A stretch of DNA of 64,000 nt from assembly GCA_020049775.1 (NCBI GenBank), contig JAGVLO010000007.1, positions 179,133 to 243,132 on the forward strand, written 5' to 3'. The position numbers were made by a program, and so were the translations under genes. Shown here piece after piece: positions 20,635-30,163 of this stretch. This DNA comes from Alphaproteobacteria bacterium (GTDB lineage: Bacteria; Pseudomonadota; Alphaproteobacteria; Rickettsiales; SXRF01). How positions within the stretch are numbered: the stretch's first letter is position 1; each line of letters begins with the position of its first letter. Below the pieces are notes generated by a model, which saw only the letters and a list, made by a program, of their open reading frames with translations, was not told where the DNA came from and did not search any database.

Positions 20635-20758
20635 CCCTAAATTACGCCCCTTTTGTAGCCTTAATCGGGCGCTTATTCAAAGCAAATAGGGTGCTGCACC
20701 ACAGCAAAACAGCAAGGTTTTGAAATTAATGACTGGAAAAAGCGTGGCCAGAGATTAA

Positions 20759-21313
20759 ATGTTAAATATGAGTACATCATCTTTACACCCGCTAAACACA
20801 GAACTGATGCCCCGCCCTTTCTGGGACGCATTGCAGAAAAGCTGGGCGCGTGAATCCTGCTGGCCGCCGATGCAGCCAGCATGGAGTGGTGATAACCCCG
20901 CTTCGGGCAATTGCTTGGTGTCTGTGCTGGCATTATGGGCAGAGACAGGTTTTACAGGGAAAATCATTCCCGTGCTGGCGCAACAGCCTGATAAACCCTC
21001 CCCCGATTGGCATTTCCAGATTGAATCAACTGGAACGATAGACCCCACCTGCCAGCAATTTGCGCATGGCACGGAAATGAAAACAGTGCCGCCGGACGAC
21101 CTGATGTATAAAACAATGATTGAAGGTTCTGTTTTTGATGAAGTTGAAAACAAAAGCCTGAGGGCGCGTCTGCGCGTGCTTTTGCAAAATTTGCAGGAAA
21201 ATGGCTATACCGCCTCAACATCTGCCAATGAAACGGTGGACAGGCTCGAGCAGGCCTTTGCGCAGTATAAACAACCAGCAGTGGATATTACGCCTTTGCG
21301 CGGCCGTCTCTAG
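20759..21313 (+). CDS. YunG-like hypothetical protein
   Basis: SWARESCWPPMQPAWSGDNPASGNCLVSVLAL resembles the YunG family W-S-xx-T-CYP...W-S-xxNPA-GQC pattern. Confidence 0.5.
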   Translation: MLNMSTSSLHPLNTELMPRPFWDALQKSWARESCWPPMQPAWSGDNPASGNCLVSVLALWAETGFTGKIIPVLAQQPDKPSPDWHFQIESTGTIDPTCQQFAHGTEMKTVPPDDLMYKTMIEGSVFDEVENKSLRARLRVLLQNLQENGYTASTSANETVDRLEQAFAQYKQPAVDITPLRGRL

Positions 21314-21980
21314 AACCAAGCGACTGCGCATGTCCAGTTTCGAGGGTGAAGCTATAAAAATTCAGCTCGCGCCCATCGAGGCTTTTTCTGCCCCTCGGGT
21401 CTGGCGTAATGACAGGTTCGCCGCTGATTGAAAGCTTCTGGCTTTTTGGAAGCAGCGCATTGGCGGCATCAATATCCGCCTTGAGTGTTTCAGGCGAAAT
21501 TTCATACTGGAACACGCGCGACGGCGGGGAAGGATACGCCAGCACCAGCTTTCCGTTCGGCTCAAGCGTTTGCGCTATTCTAACGAGTGACTCCACCCTT
21601 TCGGCGGGATCAACATATTGCCAGACAGCAAGCAGCAGCACCGCATCGAATTTTTCATCCGGCTTCACACTGTCCAGTTTCGGCAACATGCCGTCCCGAT
21701 AGTCAATATTCGGGTGCGAACGTTCGCAGATGGCAATTTCGCGTAAATCAGACGGCTCAACGGCCACGACCTTATGTCCCGCCGCGGCCATTTTAATATC
21801 GTCATGCCCCGCGCCTGCGCCAATGTTCAGAATTTTTAAGTGCCTGCCGTCTTCGGCGGCCTTATCCAGCAATGCGTATAGCTGCGGAAACGCCTGCCTG
21901 CGGTCCACTGCGTCATAGCCCGCCGCAATCGTTACTGCCTTTTCACCGTTATGGTCGTTTATTCCATTTTGATTTGGCAT
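21288..21980 (-). CDS. Class I SAM-dependent methyltransferase
   Basis: LKILNIGAGAGHDDIKMAAAGHKVVAVEPSDLREIA motif I/II; EKFDAVLLLAVWQYV. Confidence 0.75.
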   Translation of the reverse strand: MPNQNGINDHNGEKAVTIAAGYDAVDRRQAFPQLYALLDKAAEDGRHLKILNIGAGAGHDDIKMAAAGHKVVAVEPSDLREIAICERSHPNIDYRDGMLPKLDSVKPDEKFDAVLLLAVWQYVDPAERVESLVRIAQTLEPNGKLVLAYPSPPSRVFQYEISPETLKADIDAANALLPKSQKLSISGEPVITPDPRGRKSLDGRELNFYSFTLETGHAQSLGSRDGRAKA

Positions 21981-22106
21981 AAGAACAACATTTCACCCCA
22001 TCCTGCAGGAATGCACAAGCTGCAAAAATGGGCCACAAAAAGAATGGGGGCGGCTTGCGCCCTCCCCCATCCTCGACTCAAGTGAGGTTGCCCCCACTCT
22101 CGTCTA

Positions 22107-22766
22107 TTACTTCGTCAGCCCGTTCTCCTCGCACCAGTCGGCCGCGTTGATAAGCGTGGTGTCCAAGTCCCCCGTCTCCTCCCCGATATCGATCAGGGCG
22201 ATGACGGTGTTCGGAACGAACCCACACTTCCGCAGCGGCTCCGCGATGGTGTCACCCTCGCGGATGGAGTTGAACACGTCCTGCCACAGGTTCGTGTACT
22301 TCTCCGTACGGCACATCCCCTTGACGATGGAGAGCGCCGCGAGGATGGGCACACCGGACGAGGTCATGAACCCCAGCGCACGCAGCGTACGAGCCAGTTC
22401 ACCCGCCTTCGGGTTTTCCAGCGCCGCAGCGATCCGCGGGAGAATGACCTCCAGCGCACCACCAGCTTCGCCGGCCTGAACCATGCCCGTGAACACCTTG
22501 TTGAAGACCTCCGGGTGTTTCCCGAGGGCCTCGCTGAGGCTGTCCCCGGACTCGACGTCGTTGACGACGGCGAGCATGGCGGACTTGACCTTGCCCGGCT
22601 TCAGGTCGCTGGCGACGATGCGCAGCGAGCGGAGGACGGGCGCGCCGGCGTTCTGCAGCACGGACAGCGAGCGGGCGACGAACAGCACCTGCTCCTCCTT
22701 CAAGCTCGGGATGAAACCGAGCAGGCGGAGGAAGAAGCGCACCAGACGCACGATGGCGTCACTCAT
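22107..22766 (-). CDS. Orphan type II secretion system F (T2SSF/GspF-PilC)-domain protein, two domains in tandem
   Basis: EEQVLFVARSLSVLQNAGAPVLRSLRIVA...VFTGMVQAGEAGGALEVIL and LARTLRALGFMTSSGVPILAALSIV...VIALIDIGEETGDLDTTL repeats. Confidence 0.75.
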   Translation of the reverse strand: MSDAIVRLVRFFLRLLGFIPSLKEEQVLFVARSLSVLQNAGAPVLRSLRIVASDLKPGKVKSAMLAVVNDVESGDSLSEALGKHPEVFNKVFTGMVQAGEAGGALEVILPRIAAALENPKAGELARTLRALGFMTSSGVPILAALSIVKGMCRTEKYTNLWQDVFNSIREGDTIAEPLRKCGFVPNTVIALIDIGEETGDLDTTLINAADWCEENGLTK

Positions 22767-22965
22767 AAATCACCCTTCCCTTGCGGGATTTAGGTGTCAA
22801 GAGCGTCTGAATCCCGCGACAGCAGGATATGGTACAGACGATCTAAGACGCCTTTATTTTACCAAGCAAGCCCCCGAAAGTAAATTTTAATTAAGGATTG
22901 GCGCGGCGAAAAAACACGCCTAATATATTGATATATAGCGTTTATTTTTTATGTAACGATAACAT

Positions 22966-22982
22966 AATAAATGGTCGGGGCG
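22966..22982 (-). repeat. Partial copy of tRNA-Pro 3' end plus flank (att-like remnant, copy 1)
   Basis: AATAAATGGTCGGGGCG identical to 24110-24126, which is the 3' acceptor + CCA + downstream flank of the tRNA-Pro. Confidence 0.75.
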
Positions 22983-23005
22983 GGTGAAAGACCACTACCC
23001 TAAAA

Positions 23006-23512
23006 TCAGATTTTCCGTGAAGATACGATTTCCAATGAAGGCGCGGGGCTTTCCTGATGCGTAATCTTAGGAAGTTCTGCGGGCATTTCATTCGACTTTC
23101 CAAGAATAAAGTCGTTGGGCTCGATATATAAAATGGGTTTACCCTGCGCCCGAAAATAGGCAATTTCTTTTTGAGTGCCGGTGCTTTTTTCCCACCCGGG
23201 CAGTTGAACCACGACCAGTGTTTGAGAAATATTCATGAAGGGAACATCCGCATCTGTCCAATAAGCGCTACCCAGCGTAGCGATGCCTTTCTGTCGCGAG
23301 ATAATTTTATCTGGCGGATGCGTTAGCGTAATACAGCACACCGCCGTATGTTGATGCGCAATATATTGGGCATAGGCACGCGTCAGCGCTTCGTATCGAA
23401 AATTTTTAACAGCGTCATCCGTATCGGTGTATGGTCCGGCAATAAAATATTGAACGGAAGGATTAGGGATGGCTCTAACGCGGGATACCCAATTATTAAG
23501 ATTTTCAGTCAT
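23006..23512 (-). CDS. DUF1937-like / nucleoside deoxyribosyltransferase-like protein (start MTENLNNW; ORF extends to 23557)
   Basis: VQYFIAGPYTDTDDAVKNFRYEALTRAYAQYI...TLVVVQLPGWEKSTGTQKEIAYFRAQGKPILYI. Confidence 0.65.
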   Translation of the reverse strand: MTENLNNWVSRVRAIPNPSVQYFIAGPYTDTDDAVKNFRYEALTRAYAQYIAHQHTAVCCITLTHPPDKIISRQKGIATLGSAYWTDADVPFMNISQTLVVVQLPGWEKSTGTQKEIAYFRAQGKPILYIEPNDFILGKSNEMPAELPKITHQESPAPSLEIVSSRKI

Positions 23513-23584
23513 TATCGCCCCAGCGGTTAAAATTTTAATACTTCTGGTTATCAACAAAATTTACCTAAGGCTACCAAAAATTCA

Positions 23585-23612
23585 AATAAATGGTGGAGGC
23601 GAGAGGATTTGA
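23585..23612 (-). repeat. Partial copy of tRNA-Pro 3' end plus flank (att-like remnant, copy 2)
   Basis: AATAAATGGTGGAGGCGAGAGGATTTGA, 26 of 28 identical to 24110-24137 within the tRNA-Pro. Confidence 0.8.
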
Positions 23613-23627
23613 TGCTCGCCTGCTGGC

Positions 23628-23885
23628 TTACCTCCTGTTGCCGCGTTGCTGCTTTTGCTTCCCCTCGTCGAGGAAATCCTTGCAGCAAGGGCACGCACCC
23701 AGATGCGCTTCGACTTTTTTGATCGTCTCGCGGCCAGCCTCATCCGTGATGATGGCAATCAGCTCTCCCTCAGTCACGCCGTCCTGGGGATTCGAACACG
23801 AAGGAAGTGGATTCCCCCGCTGTTGCTGTTTGGCCATCAAGGCCTTGATCCGTTCGGAGAGCGGAACTTCTGGGTTATTCTGCAT
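23628..23885 (-). CDS. Small putative zinc-finger (anti-sigma ZAS-like) protein
   Basis: VEAHLGACPCCKDFLDEG contains the HxxxCxxC motif. Confidence 0.55.
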   Translation of the reverse strand: MQNNPEVPLSERIKALMAKQQQRGNPLPSCSNPQDGVTEGELIAIITDEAGRETIKKVEAHLGACPCCKDFLDEGKQKQQRGNRR

Positions 23886-24115
23886 TATAATTCACCCCTT
23901 TCAGATATGGTGCTTCGCTTGCTGCGGCAAGCCTGATTCTACGCAGCACCCAACAACAATTGCAAAGAGATAAGCACTTTTAAGGTGCAGGGCTTCAGCA
24001 ATGGATTTGAGAATGCCTTCCATTAACTACCCCTGATTGTCATCTTATTGCGACCTATTTGCGACCTATAGTATTTTTGCTACTGTGACAAAAACACATA
24101 ACCTATTGAAATAAA

Positions 24116-24193
<78 letters not shown>

Positions 24194-24249
24194 ACAAGTA
24201 AAAACAAGGCTTCCGTTTAATGAGATTTTGGGCCTAAGGCAAGCAAAGT

Positions 24250-25650
24250 TTAGGGTAAATCCACGCCGCTGATGTCCAGCTGCTCGCGGAGCGAGACTTT
24301 CAGCCGTTCCAGCCCTTGCATATCCATGGCTTCGCAGCGCGCCACCAGCATGGGTTGGGTGTTAGACGCCCGCAGCAGCCACCAGCCATCCGGCGTGTTT
24401 ACGCGCATACCGTCCACATCGCTGAAATCAGCCCCATCCTGCTGAAGTCGGGCCTTTACCTCGTCAATGACCGTGAATTTACGCATATCGTCGCAGTGGA
24501 AGCGCATTTCAGGGGTGTTCACCCTGATTGGCAGCGCCTTGCGCAGGTCGGAAAGCTTGACGCCGGAGCGCGACAGCAGCCCCATAAGCCGCACCGCCGC
24601 ATAAAGCGCATCGTCAAACCCGTAATATTTATCGGCAAAAAACAGGTGGCCGCTCATTTCGCCCGCCAACGGCGCGCCGGTTTCCGCCATTTTTGATTTA
24701 ATCAGCGAATGGCCTGTTTTCCACATCAGCGGATTACCACCGAGGCGCGCGATTTCCTCGAACAACGCACCGCTTGCCTTCACGTCGGCGATAATAGTCG
24801 CCCCCGGGTTTTCGTGCAGCACGTCCGCAGCATAAATCATCAGCAACTGGTCGCCCCAAAGTATCTCCCCCTCGTCGTCCACCACGCCGATGCGGTCGCC
24901 GTCGCCGTCAAATGCAATGCCCAAATCGTATTTTTTGATAAGCACCGTATCAATCAGCTGCTCGAGGTTTTTAGGTACGGTGGGATCCGGATGATGCACA
25001 GGGAACGTGCCGTCAATCTTGGAGTTCATCGGCAAGTGATCGCCGGGAAGCAGCTTGCAAAGCGCCGACATGATTTCGCCCGTAGCGCCGTTGCCCGCGT
25101 CCCACGCCACTTTCAGCTTGCGCTCACCGTCATAGGCCGACAGCAAACGCTGTGTGTATTCGCGGGTGATGTCGTGGACATTGTGGCTGCCCCTGCCATG
25201 AATGAAAGCAGCATTGGCGACCGCTATGCGCAGCGCCTGTATATCCGCGCCGTAAAATGCCTTGTTGTTCAGCACAAATTTGAAACCGTTATGGTCCGAC
25301 GGGTTGTGCGATCCGGTTATCATGATGCCGCCTGCACATTTTTGCGTATAGGCGGTGTAATACAACATCGGAGTAGGCCCGAGGCCGATATCCATGACAT
25401 CAACGCCGGAATCCATCAGCCCCTGGCACACGGCTTCAGCCATAATAGGCGAGCTTAAGCGGCCGTCACGCCCCACGCATACCCTTGGCGCTACCTGCAC
25501 ATCGGCAGCGCGCGCAGCAAACGCACGTGCGATAAAGTAAGCATCCTCTTCATGCAGCGTTTTTCCCATTACGCCGCGAATGTCGTATTCACGGAAAATA
25601 GTGGGGTCACATGGCCATGCGGCCGCTTTCTGCATCGAGTCTTTGTACAT
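24250..25650 (-). CDS. Phosphomannomutase/phosphoglucomutase
   Basis: FREYDIRGVMG, MITGSHNPSDHNGFK, DGDGDRIGVVD, LRASNTQPMLVARCEA. Confidence 0.95.
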   Translation of the reverse strand: MYKDSMQKAAAWPCDPTIFREYDIRGVMGKTLHEEDAYFIARAFAARAADVQVAPRVCVGRDGRLSSPIMAEAVCQGLMDSGVDVMDIGLGPTPMLYYTAYTQKCAGGIMITGSHNPSDHNGFKFVLNNKAFYGADIQALRIAVANAAFIHGRGSHNVHDITREYTQRLLSAYDGERKLKVAWDAGNGATGEIMSALCKLLPGDHLPMNSKIDGTFPVHHPDPTVPKNLEQLIDTVLIKKYDLGIAFDGDGDRIGVVDDEGEILWGDQLLMIYAADVLHENPGATIIADVKASGALFEEIARLGGNPLMWKTGHSLIKSKMAETGAPLAGEMSGHLFFADKYYGFDDALYAAVRLMGLLSRSGVKLSDLRKALPIRVNTPEMRFHCDDMRKFTVIDEVKARLQQDGADFSDVDGMRVNTPDGWWLLRASNTQPMLVARCEAMDMQGLERLKVSLREQLDISGVDLP

Positions 25651-25668
25651 AGGAAAAAATATCAGGTG

Positions 25669-26511
25669 TTAGGGGTTGTTAAAACCGGTCAGGCGCGCTG
25701 AATTCACCCTGCGCTGTTCAGCCAGCTGCACGGTAAGCGCCTTGGCTTTTTGCGCGTCCATACCCGCAAGGATGGGGGCGACTTTCTTTTCCGACATCTT
25801 GTCAATCACCAGCAGCAAAATCGGCATTTCCACTTCGTCGAAAATGCGCGCTGCATCTTCCGGTCTCATATTTTCGTATATCTTCACGAGGCTGGTGATT
25901 TTGGTGTCTTCTTTTTCGTTATATTGCTTCAGCAGCGCCGCCACTTCGTCCTTCATGGCTTCAATCTGCTTTATTTTGGTATCGATGCGTTTTTCCGTAG
26001 CATCAAGCGTGTTTTCCTTAATCTCGATATTTGCTTCCCAACGCTCTAGTTCCTGCCTGCGCTCTGATAAACGCTGCAGCAGCTCAAGCTGCACTTCAGA
26101 AAAACTGTCATCTACTGTATCACCAGGAGTATCGGATATTTTAATGTCTTTATTGGTGGGAGAAGACGTTGGCTCTGCGGCTTGTTTTGGCATAGCGTCT
26201 TTAGCCTCGGATTTTTCATCCTTGCTGTCTTTTGGGCTATTTTTTGGCGTTTCCTTAGCCGCGCCTTTGGCCTCGTCCTTCTTGGTTTCCTCAGCTGGCT
26301 TGGGTATTTCCTTAGGCGGTGGCGTCGTCGGACCTGCCTGCACGCTGGCAATCAGTAATTTTTGGGAAATGGCTTCAGTGCCACGCACTACGTCAATAAC
26401 CTTCACCACCATAAAAAACATGGCAGCCGCAATGGTGGTTGGGATTAACCTGAAACGGAACATGTTACCTTTCACATAATCCTTTGGCACATTATCTTTT
26501 GACACCGGCAC
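25669..26511 (-). CDS. MotE-like / MgtE N-terminal-like flagellar protein
   Basis: Coiled coil followed by YENMRPEDAARIFDEVEMPILLLVIDKMSEKKVAPILAGMDAQKAKALT. Confidence 0.8.
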   Translation of the reverse strand: MPVSKDNVPKDYVKGNMFRFRLIPTTIAAAMFFMVVKVIDVVRGTEAISQKLLIASVQAGPTTPPPKEIPKPAEETKKDEAKGAAKETPKNSPKDSKDEKSEAKDAMPKQAAEPTSSPTNKDIKISDTPGDTVDDSFSEVQLELLQRLSERRQELERWEANIEIKENTLDATEKRIDTKIKQIEAMKDEVAALLKQYNEKEDTKITSLVKIYENMRPEDAARIFDEVEMPILLLVIDKMSEKKVAPILAGMDAQKAKALTVQLAEQRRVNSARLTGFNNP

Positions 26512-27205
26512 GAATCAGCTCAAGCAATTCCTGCTCCACGCGTGAACGCGGGCGGTCGCCCTGTGGTTTGCTGTCATTGGCGGCACTCACCGGAGCAGCG
26601 GAGCGTGACGGTTTGCTCATCACTGGCTTGCGTTCGTCTTCAACGTCCATCTCATAGCGCTGCGCGCGCCCGCTAATGCGCTCAAGCACTGCGCCTAGCG
26701 AAGCCGTGGTTTTTTCACGTATGCCGACCAGCTGTTGCGGTTCCGGCGGCTTTTTTGGTGCCGCTGCTACCGGACGTGCCACACGTTGCAGCGATTCCGG
26801 AAGCTCGGCCTCGGTTTCCCATGTATCTTCTTCGGCAGCAGGAGAAGTTTGTTCAGCTATCACCTTGCTGCGCGCGCGGTTCACCGCAAAACTTGCTTCC
26901 ATCTGGTTGGCCAGCTTGTTGCCCTTTTCAATCATGAACGCAAGGTCATCAAGCAGAAAGTTGGCCTTATCAATACGGTGCTGGATATTCTCGCCGATTT
27001 TCTTGCTGGCTGTCTGCAGGGCAATGATGCTGTCGGACGCGCGGCGGGTGGACTCGTCGAAATGGTGCAGCAGTTGCGCCAGCTCGCCCTTGCTGTCCTG
27101 CAATATTTTAATACGTTTGTTGAGAATCCAGCAATACACAACCGTAGCGCCCAGCAACCCAACAATCACGATGTTCAGTATCAGGTTTGCAATTGCAGCC
27201 GTCAT
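26492..27205 (-). CDS. DUF6468-like flagellar-cluster protein
   Basis: N-terminal TM then coiled coil RIKILQDSKGELAQLLHHFDESTRRASDSI; position between motE-like and fliM. Confidence 0.7.
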   Translation of the reverse strand: MTAAIANLILNIVIVGLLGATVVYCWILNKRIKILQDSKGELAQLLHHFDESTRRASDSIIALQTASKKIGENIQHRIDKANFLLDDLAFMIEKGNKLANQMEASFAVNRARSKVIAEQTSPAAEEDTWETEAELPESLQRVARPVAAAPKKPPEPQQLVGIREKTTASLGAVLERISGRAQRYEMDVEDERKPVMSKPSRSAAPVSAANDSKPQGDRPRSRVEQELLELIRAGVKR

Positions 27206-27207
27206 GT

Positions 27208-28314
27208 TTAGTCTTTCGCTTTACGCTTTATCGAATCATTCAGTGATACAGCTATGGTATCGCCCACTTTGCCAAGCGTACCCTTGGTCAGGTCAATGCC
27301 ACCGCAGCGTAAGGTTACATCATCTTCAGGTGAACAGTCCAGCAATACGGTTTTACCCACCTGAAACGACATAACATCCTTAAGTGTCATGGTTTTTTCA
27401 GGAAGAGTAATCTCTAGTTCGATGTTGGTGTTCTTGAGTTCCTTGCCCAAATGCTTTTCCCACACCGTGTCCTGACCAAAATTTTCCCCCATGAACATTT
27501 GCAGCAGCAGTTCACGGATAGGCTCGAGTGTGGTGTGCGGCAGCAATATTTCCACCATACCACCACGGTCATCCATCATGTCAACGCGCAGGCGCACCAG
27601 AAGCGCCGGATTGCCCGGGCGGGTAATGGTAGCGAAGCGCGGGTTGGTTTCCAGCCGGTCAAACAGGAAGGTCGCGGGCGACAGCGGCTCAAAGGCCGTT
27701 CCCATATCCGCCAGCAATACGTTAATCATGCGTTTTACGATTTCCTGCTCAATCGTGGTGTAGGGCCTGCCCTCAACGCGTACGGTCTTGTGGGTTTTAC
27801 GACCACCGAGCAGGATATCCACCATCGAGTATATCTGTGAGCTGTCCACCGTCACCATGCCCAGGTTTTCCCATTCCACAGCGCGAAAAACAACAAGCAA
27901 CGCAGGCAACGGGATGGAGTTGAGATAGTCGTCAAAGCGAATGCTCACCATTGACTCAAGGCTTACATCCACGTTTTCCGAGGTAAAATTGCGTAACGAA
28001 GTGGAAAGCTGGCGCACAAGGCGGTCAAACACCACCTCCAGCATCGGCAGTTTTTCATAGGCAGTAGTCGATTTGTCGAGAATGGCGAAAATGCCTTCGC
28101 CAGAATTCTTCGGGTCGTCTTTTTTAACGTCAAAACCGAGCAATGTGTCGATTTCGTCCTGATTCAAAACGCGTTGGGGTTCTTCTCCGCCGGCAGCGGC
28201 GCCTTCAGCAGCTGCAGCGGGGTCAGCAGCCTTCTGCTCTTCTGCCTCGAGCATTTTTGCCCACTCGTCAGCAGCAGCGGTGTCATCCGGGGTTGTTGTT
28301 TCGGTATCAGCCAT
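27208..28314 (-). CDS. fliM: Flagellar motor switch protein FliM
   Basis: VLNQDEIDTLLGF CheY-binding motif; FliM core and SpoA-like C-terminus. Confidence 0.95.
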   Translation of the reverse strand: MADTETTTPDDTAAADEWAKMLEAEEQKAADPAAAAEGAAAGGEEPQRVLNQDEIDTLLGFDVKKDDPKNSGEGIFAILDKSTTAYEKLPMLEVVFDRLVRQLSTSLRNFTSENVDVSLESMVSIRFDDYLNSIPLPALLVVFRAVEWENLGMVTVDSSQIYSMVDILLGGRKTHKTVRVEGRPYTTIEQEIVKRMINVLLADMGTAFEPLSPATFLFDRLETNPRFATITRPGNPALLVRLRVDMMDDRGGMVEILLPHTTLEPIRELLLQMFMGENFGQDTVWEKHLGKELKNTNIELEITLPEKTMTLKDVMSFQVGKTVLLDCSPEDDVTLRCGGIDLTKGTLGKVGDTIAVSLNDSIKRKAKD

Positions 28315-28447
28315 GATTCCTTCTTATCCGTTCAATAGCTTATAGCACATTAACATAGTCGCTACAATCGTAACCATATAGATAAGGGCAAAAGCCGTGC
28401 CAACTGTCTGAGAGCGTGACGCTAAAACAACATTAACAACTACAACA

Positions 28448-29026
28448 CTACTGTACGATAATTTCCTTAAACAGCACGTCTTTTACCTTCACCGGAACCA
28501 GCACCTTATTGGCACGCAGGAGCAGTTCCTCACGCAGCCTTTGTATGCCGGCAGAGCCTACGAGATCGCTGGGACGCAACTCCCTCATGTAAGTGTTATA
28601 AGTGTCAAGCAGGCGCGGCATGTTAGCTTCGATGTGGTTAGCGTCATCAGACTTACCCAGTTCGAGTACAATGGTCGCCTTGAGGAAGCTGGTTTGTTTA
28701 TTGGTGGAGCTAAGGTTAATCAAGAAATCCGGCATGGTAAGGAAAACCGGTTTTTCTAGCGGCTTTCCATCCTCGCCAACCTCGGCGTTTTCGGACTCGC
28801 CACCACCAAGAAATCCGCCAAAATAAGCGCCCGCAAGGCCACCCACTATCAGCAGCACTACGAAAGCGCCAATCATCAACAATTTCTTTTTAGATTTTTT
28901 AGGTGCATCGACACCTTCAGCACCAGCTTCCGATTCGCCTTCTCCATCTTCACCAGCTTCTTTCAACTTATCTTCTGCTGCATCATCAGCATCTTTTTCT
29001 TTTTCAAGCGGCGGTGCTTTAGCCAT
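28448..29026 (-). CDS. fliL: Flagellar basal body-associated protein FliL
   Basis: N-terminal charged segment, TM, LINLSSTNKQTSFLKATIVLEL. Confidence 0.9.
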   Translation of the reverse strand: MAKAPPLEKEKDADDAAEDKLKEAGEDGEGESEAGAEGVDAPKKSKKKLLMIGAFVVLLIVGGLAGAYFGGFLGGGESENAEVGEDGKPLEKPVFLTMPDFLINLSSTNKQTSFLKATIVLELGKSDDANHIEANMPRLLDTYNTYMRELRPSDLVGSAGIQRLREELLLRANKVLVPVKVKDVLFKEIIVQ

Positions 29027-29348
29027 GATTTTTCCCTGTTATCTGGCTGTCTTTCCGCTATTTGCCCTTTGCTTAACAAGCACACTAAGCAATAACGGAT
29101 GACAACAGTTAATGACTATCGCTTATAGGGTTTTATTCTTCATTTTTCAAGCGAATGTATCGACTTAGCACAATATTGCAACCATAGGTGAGGATGTGTT
29201 GCTTTTAGGCAATGCAGGAAATCAACATTTGGCAGTCTCGGAAATGCCATTTGCACTCTTGTGACATAGCCTGCCGCCAGCAGCTTACCGGACTTGTTTT
29301 GGCAACCCTAAAAACATGGCAACATTCTGATTATCATAAAATAACCAT

Positions 29349-29366
29349 TTGGCACGATTCATGCAT
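29349..29366 (+). promoter_or_regulatory. Candidate sigma-54 promoter for the flgF-flgG-flgA-flgH operon
   Basis: TTGGCACGATTCATGCAT, GG-N10-GC spacing as in the TGGCAC-N5-TTGCA consensus, just upstream of flgF. Confidence 0.65.
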
Positions 29367-29416
29367 GTATCAAAGCGTCGCTAACCAAAACAATGGATTT
29401 TCAGGAACTACGGCCC

Positions 29417-30145
29417 ATGGATAACAGTATTTACATAGCCTTGTCCCGTCAGCTTGCGGAATTCCGTGACATGCATATCACGGCGAATAATATCGCCAAC
29501 ACTAACACCACAGGTTATCAAACCGAGCATCTGCTGTTCGATTCTTACCTGACGCACGACATTAATAAAGGAGTGCGTAACAAGATGTCGTTCGCCAATG
29601 ACATCGCGTCTTACCGCAACACCGAAACAGGCAGTATGCAAATTACAGGTAACGAGCTGGATATGGCTATTCAGGGCGATGCCTATTTCACCGTGGATAC
29701 ACCGTTGGGCGTTCGCTACACCCGCGCCGGAAATTTCAAGGTGTCGCCAACAGGAACACTTATAACAGACGAGGGTTATCCCGTTCTCGATACTGGCGGC
29801 CAGACTATCAACTTCCCTGAAGACGTCACAAAAGTAGAGGTGGGTGAAAATGGCAACCTTAAAGTCAATGATGAAGATTTTGGTTCGCTTGGTATAGCGC
29901 AATTCGCTAATTCCCAATTACTCGAACGCGCAGGAAACAGGTTATACAGAACCGACGCTCCTTCGCAGCCAGCTGAAGGTGTGCGCGTGCTGCAGGGCAT
30001 GCTTGAAGGTGCAAACGTAAAACCAGTACTTGAGCTAACGCACATGATGGATGTGGCGCGTAGTGTCGAGGGAACCGCAAAATTTATTGAGGCCGTCTAT
30101 GATTTGGAGCGCAAGACCTCCAACATATGGGCGAAACAAAGTTAG
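29417..30145 (+). CDS. flgF: Flagellar basal-body rod protein FlgF (ORF opens at 29393; start probably MDNSIYIALSRQ)
   Basis: NNIANTNTTGYQ motif, C-terminal rod-protein motif. Confidence 0.93.
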   Translation: MDNSIYIALSRQLAEFRDMHITANNIANTNTTGYQTEHLLFDSYLTHDINKGVRNKMSFANDIASYRNTETGSMQITGNELDMAIQGDAYFTVDTPLGVRYTRAGNFKVSPTGTLITDEGYPVLDTGGQTINFPEDVTKVEVGENGNLKVNDEDFGSLGIAQFANSQLLERAGNRLYRTDAPSQPAEGVRVLQGMLEGANVKPVLELTHMMDVARSVEGTAKFIEAVYDLERKTSNIWAKQS

Positions 30146-30163
30146 TAGCGAAGGAGAACAACC

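Noticed and set aside
22044-22070. Fourth tRNA-derived repeat (AATGGGGGCGG)
   Set aside because: Only weak gapped similarity to the repeat; better explained as the GC-rich hairpin ATGGGGG...CCCCCAT after the T2SSF gene
23585-23640. Second functional tRNA gene
   Set aside because: Only the 3' portion matches tRNA-Pro; no D-arm, anticodon arm or 5' acceptor, so it is a remnant
24709-25458. 249-aa plus-strand ORF
   Set aside because: Entirely antisense to the well-supported phosphomannomutase; His/Val/Arg-rich translation typical of a shadow ORF
25676-26479. 267-aa plus-strand ORF
   Set aside because: Antisense to the MotE-like gene; Ser-rich low-complexity translation
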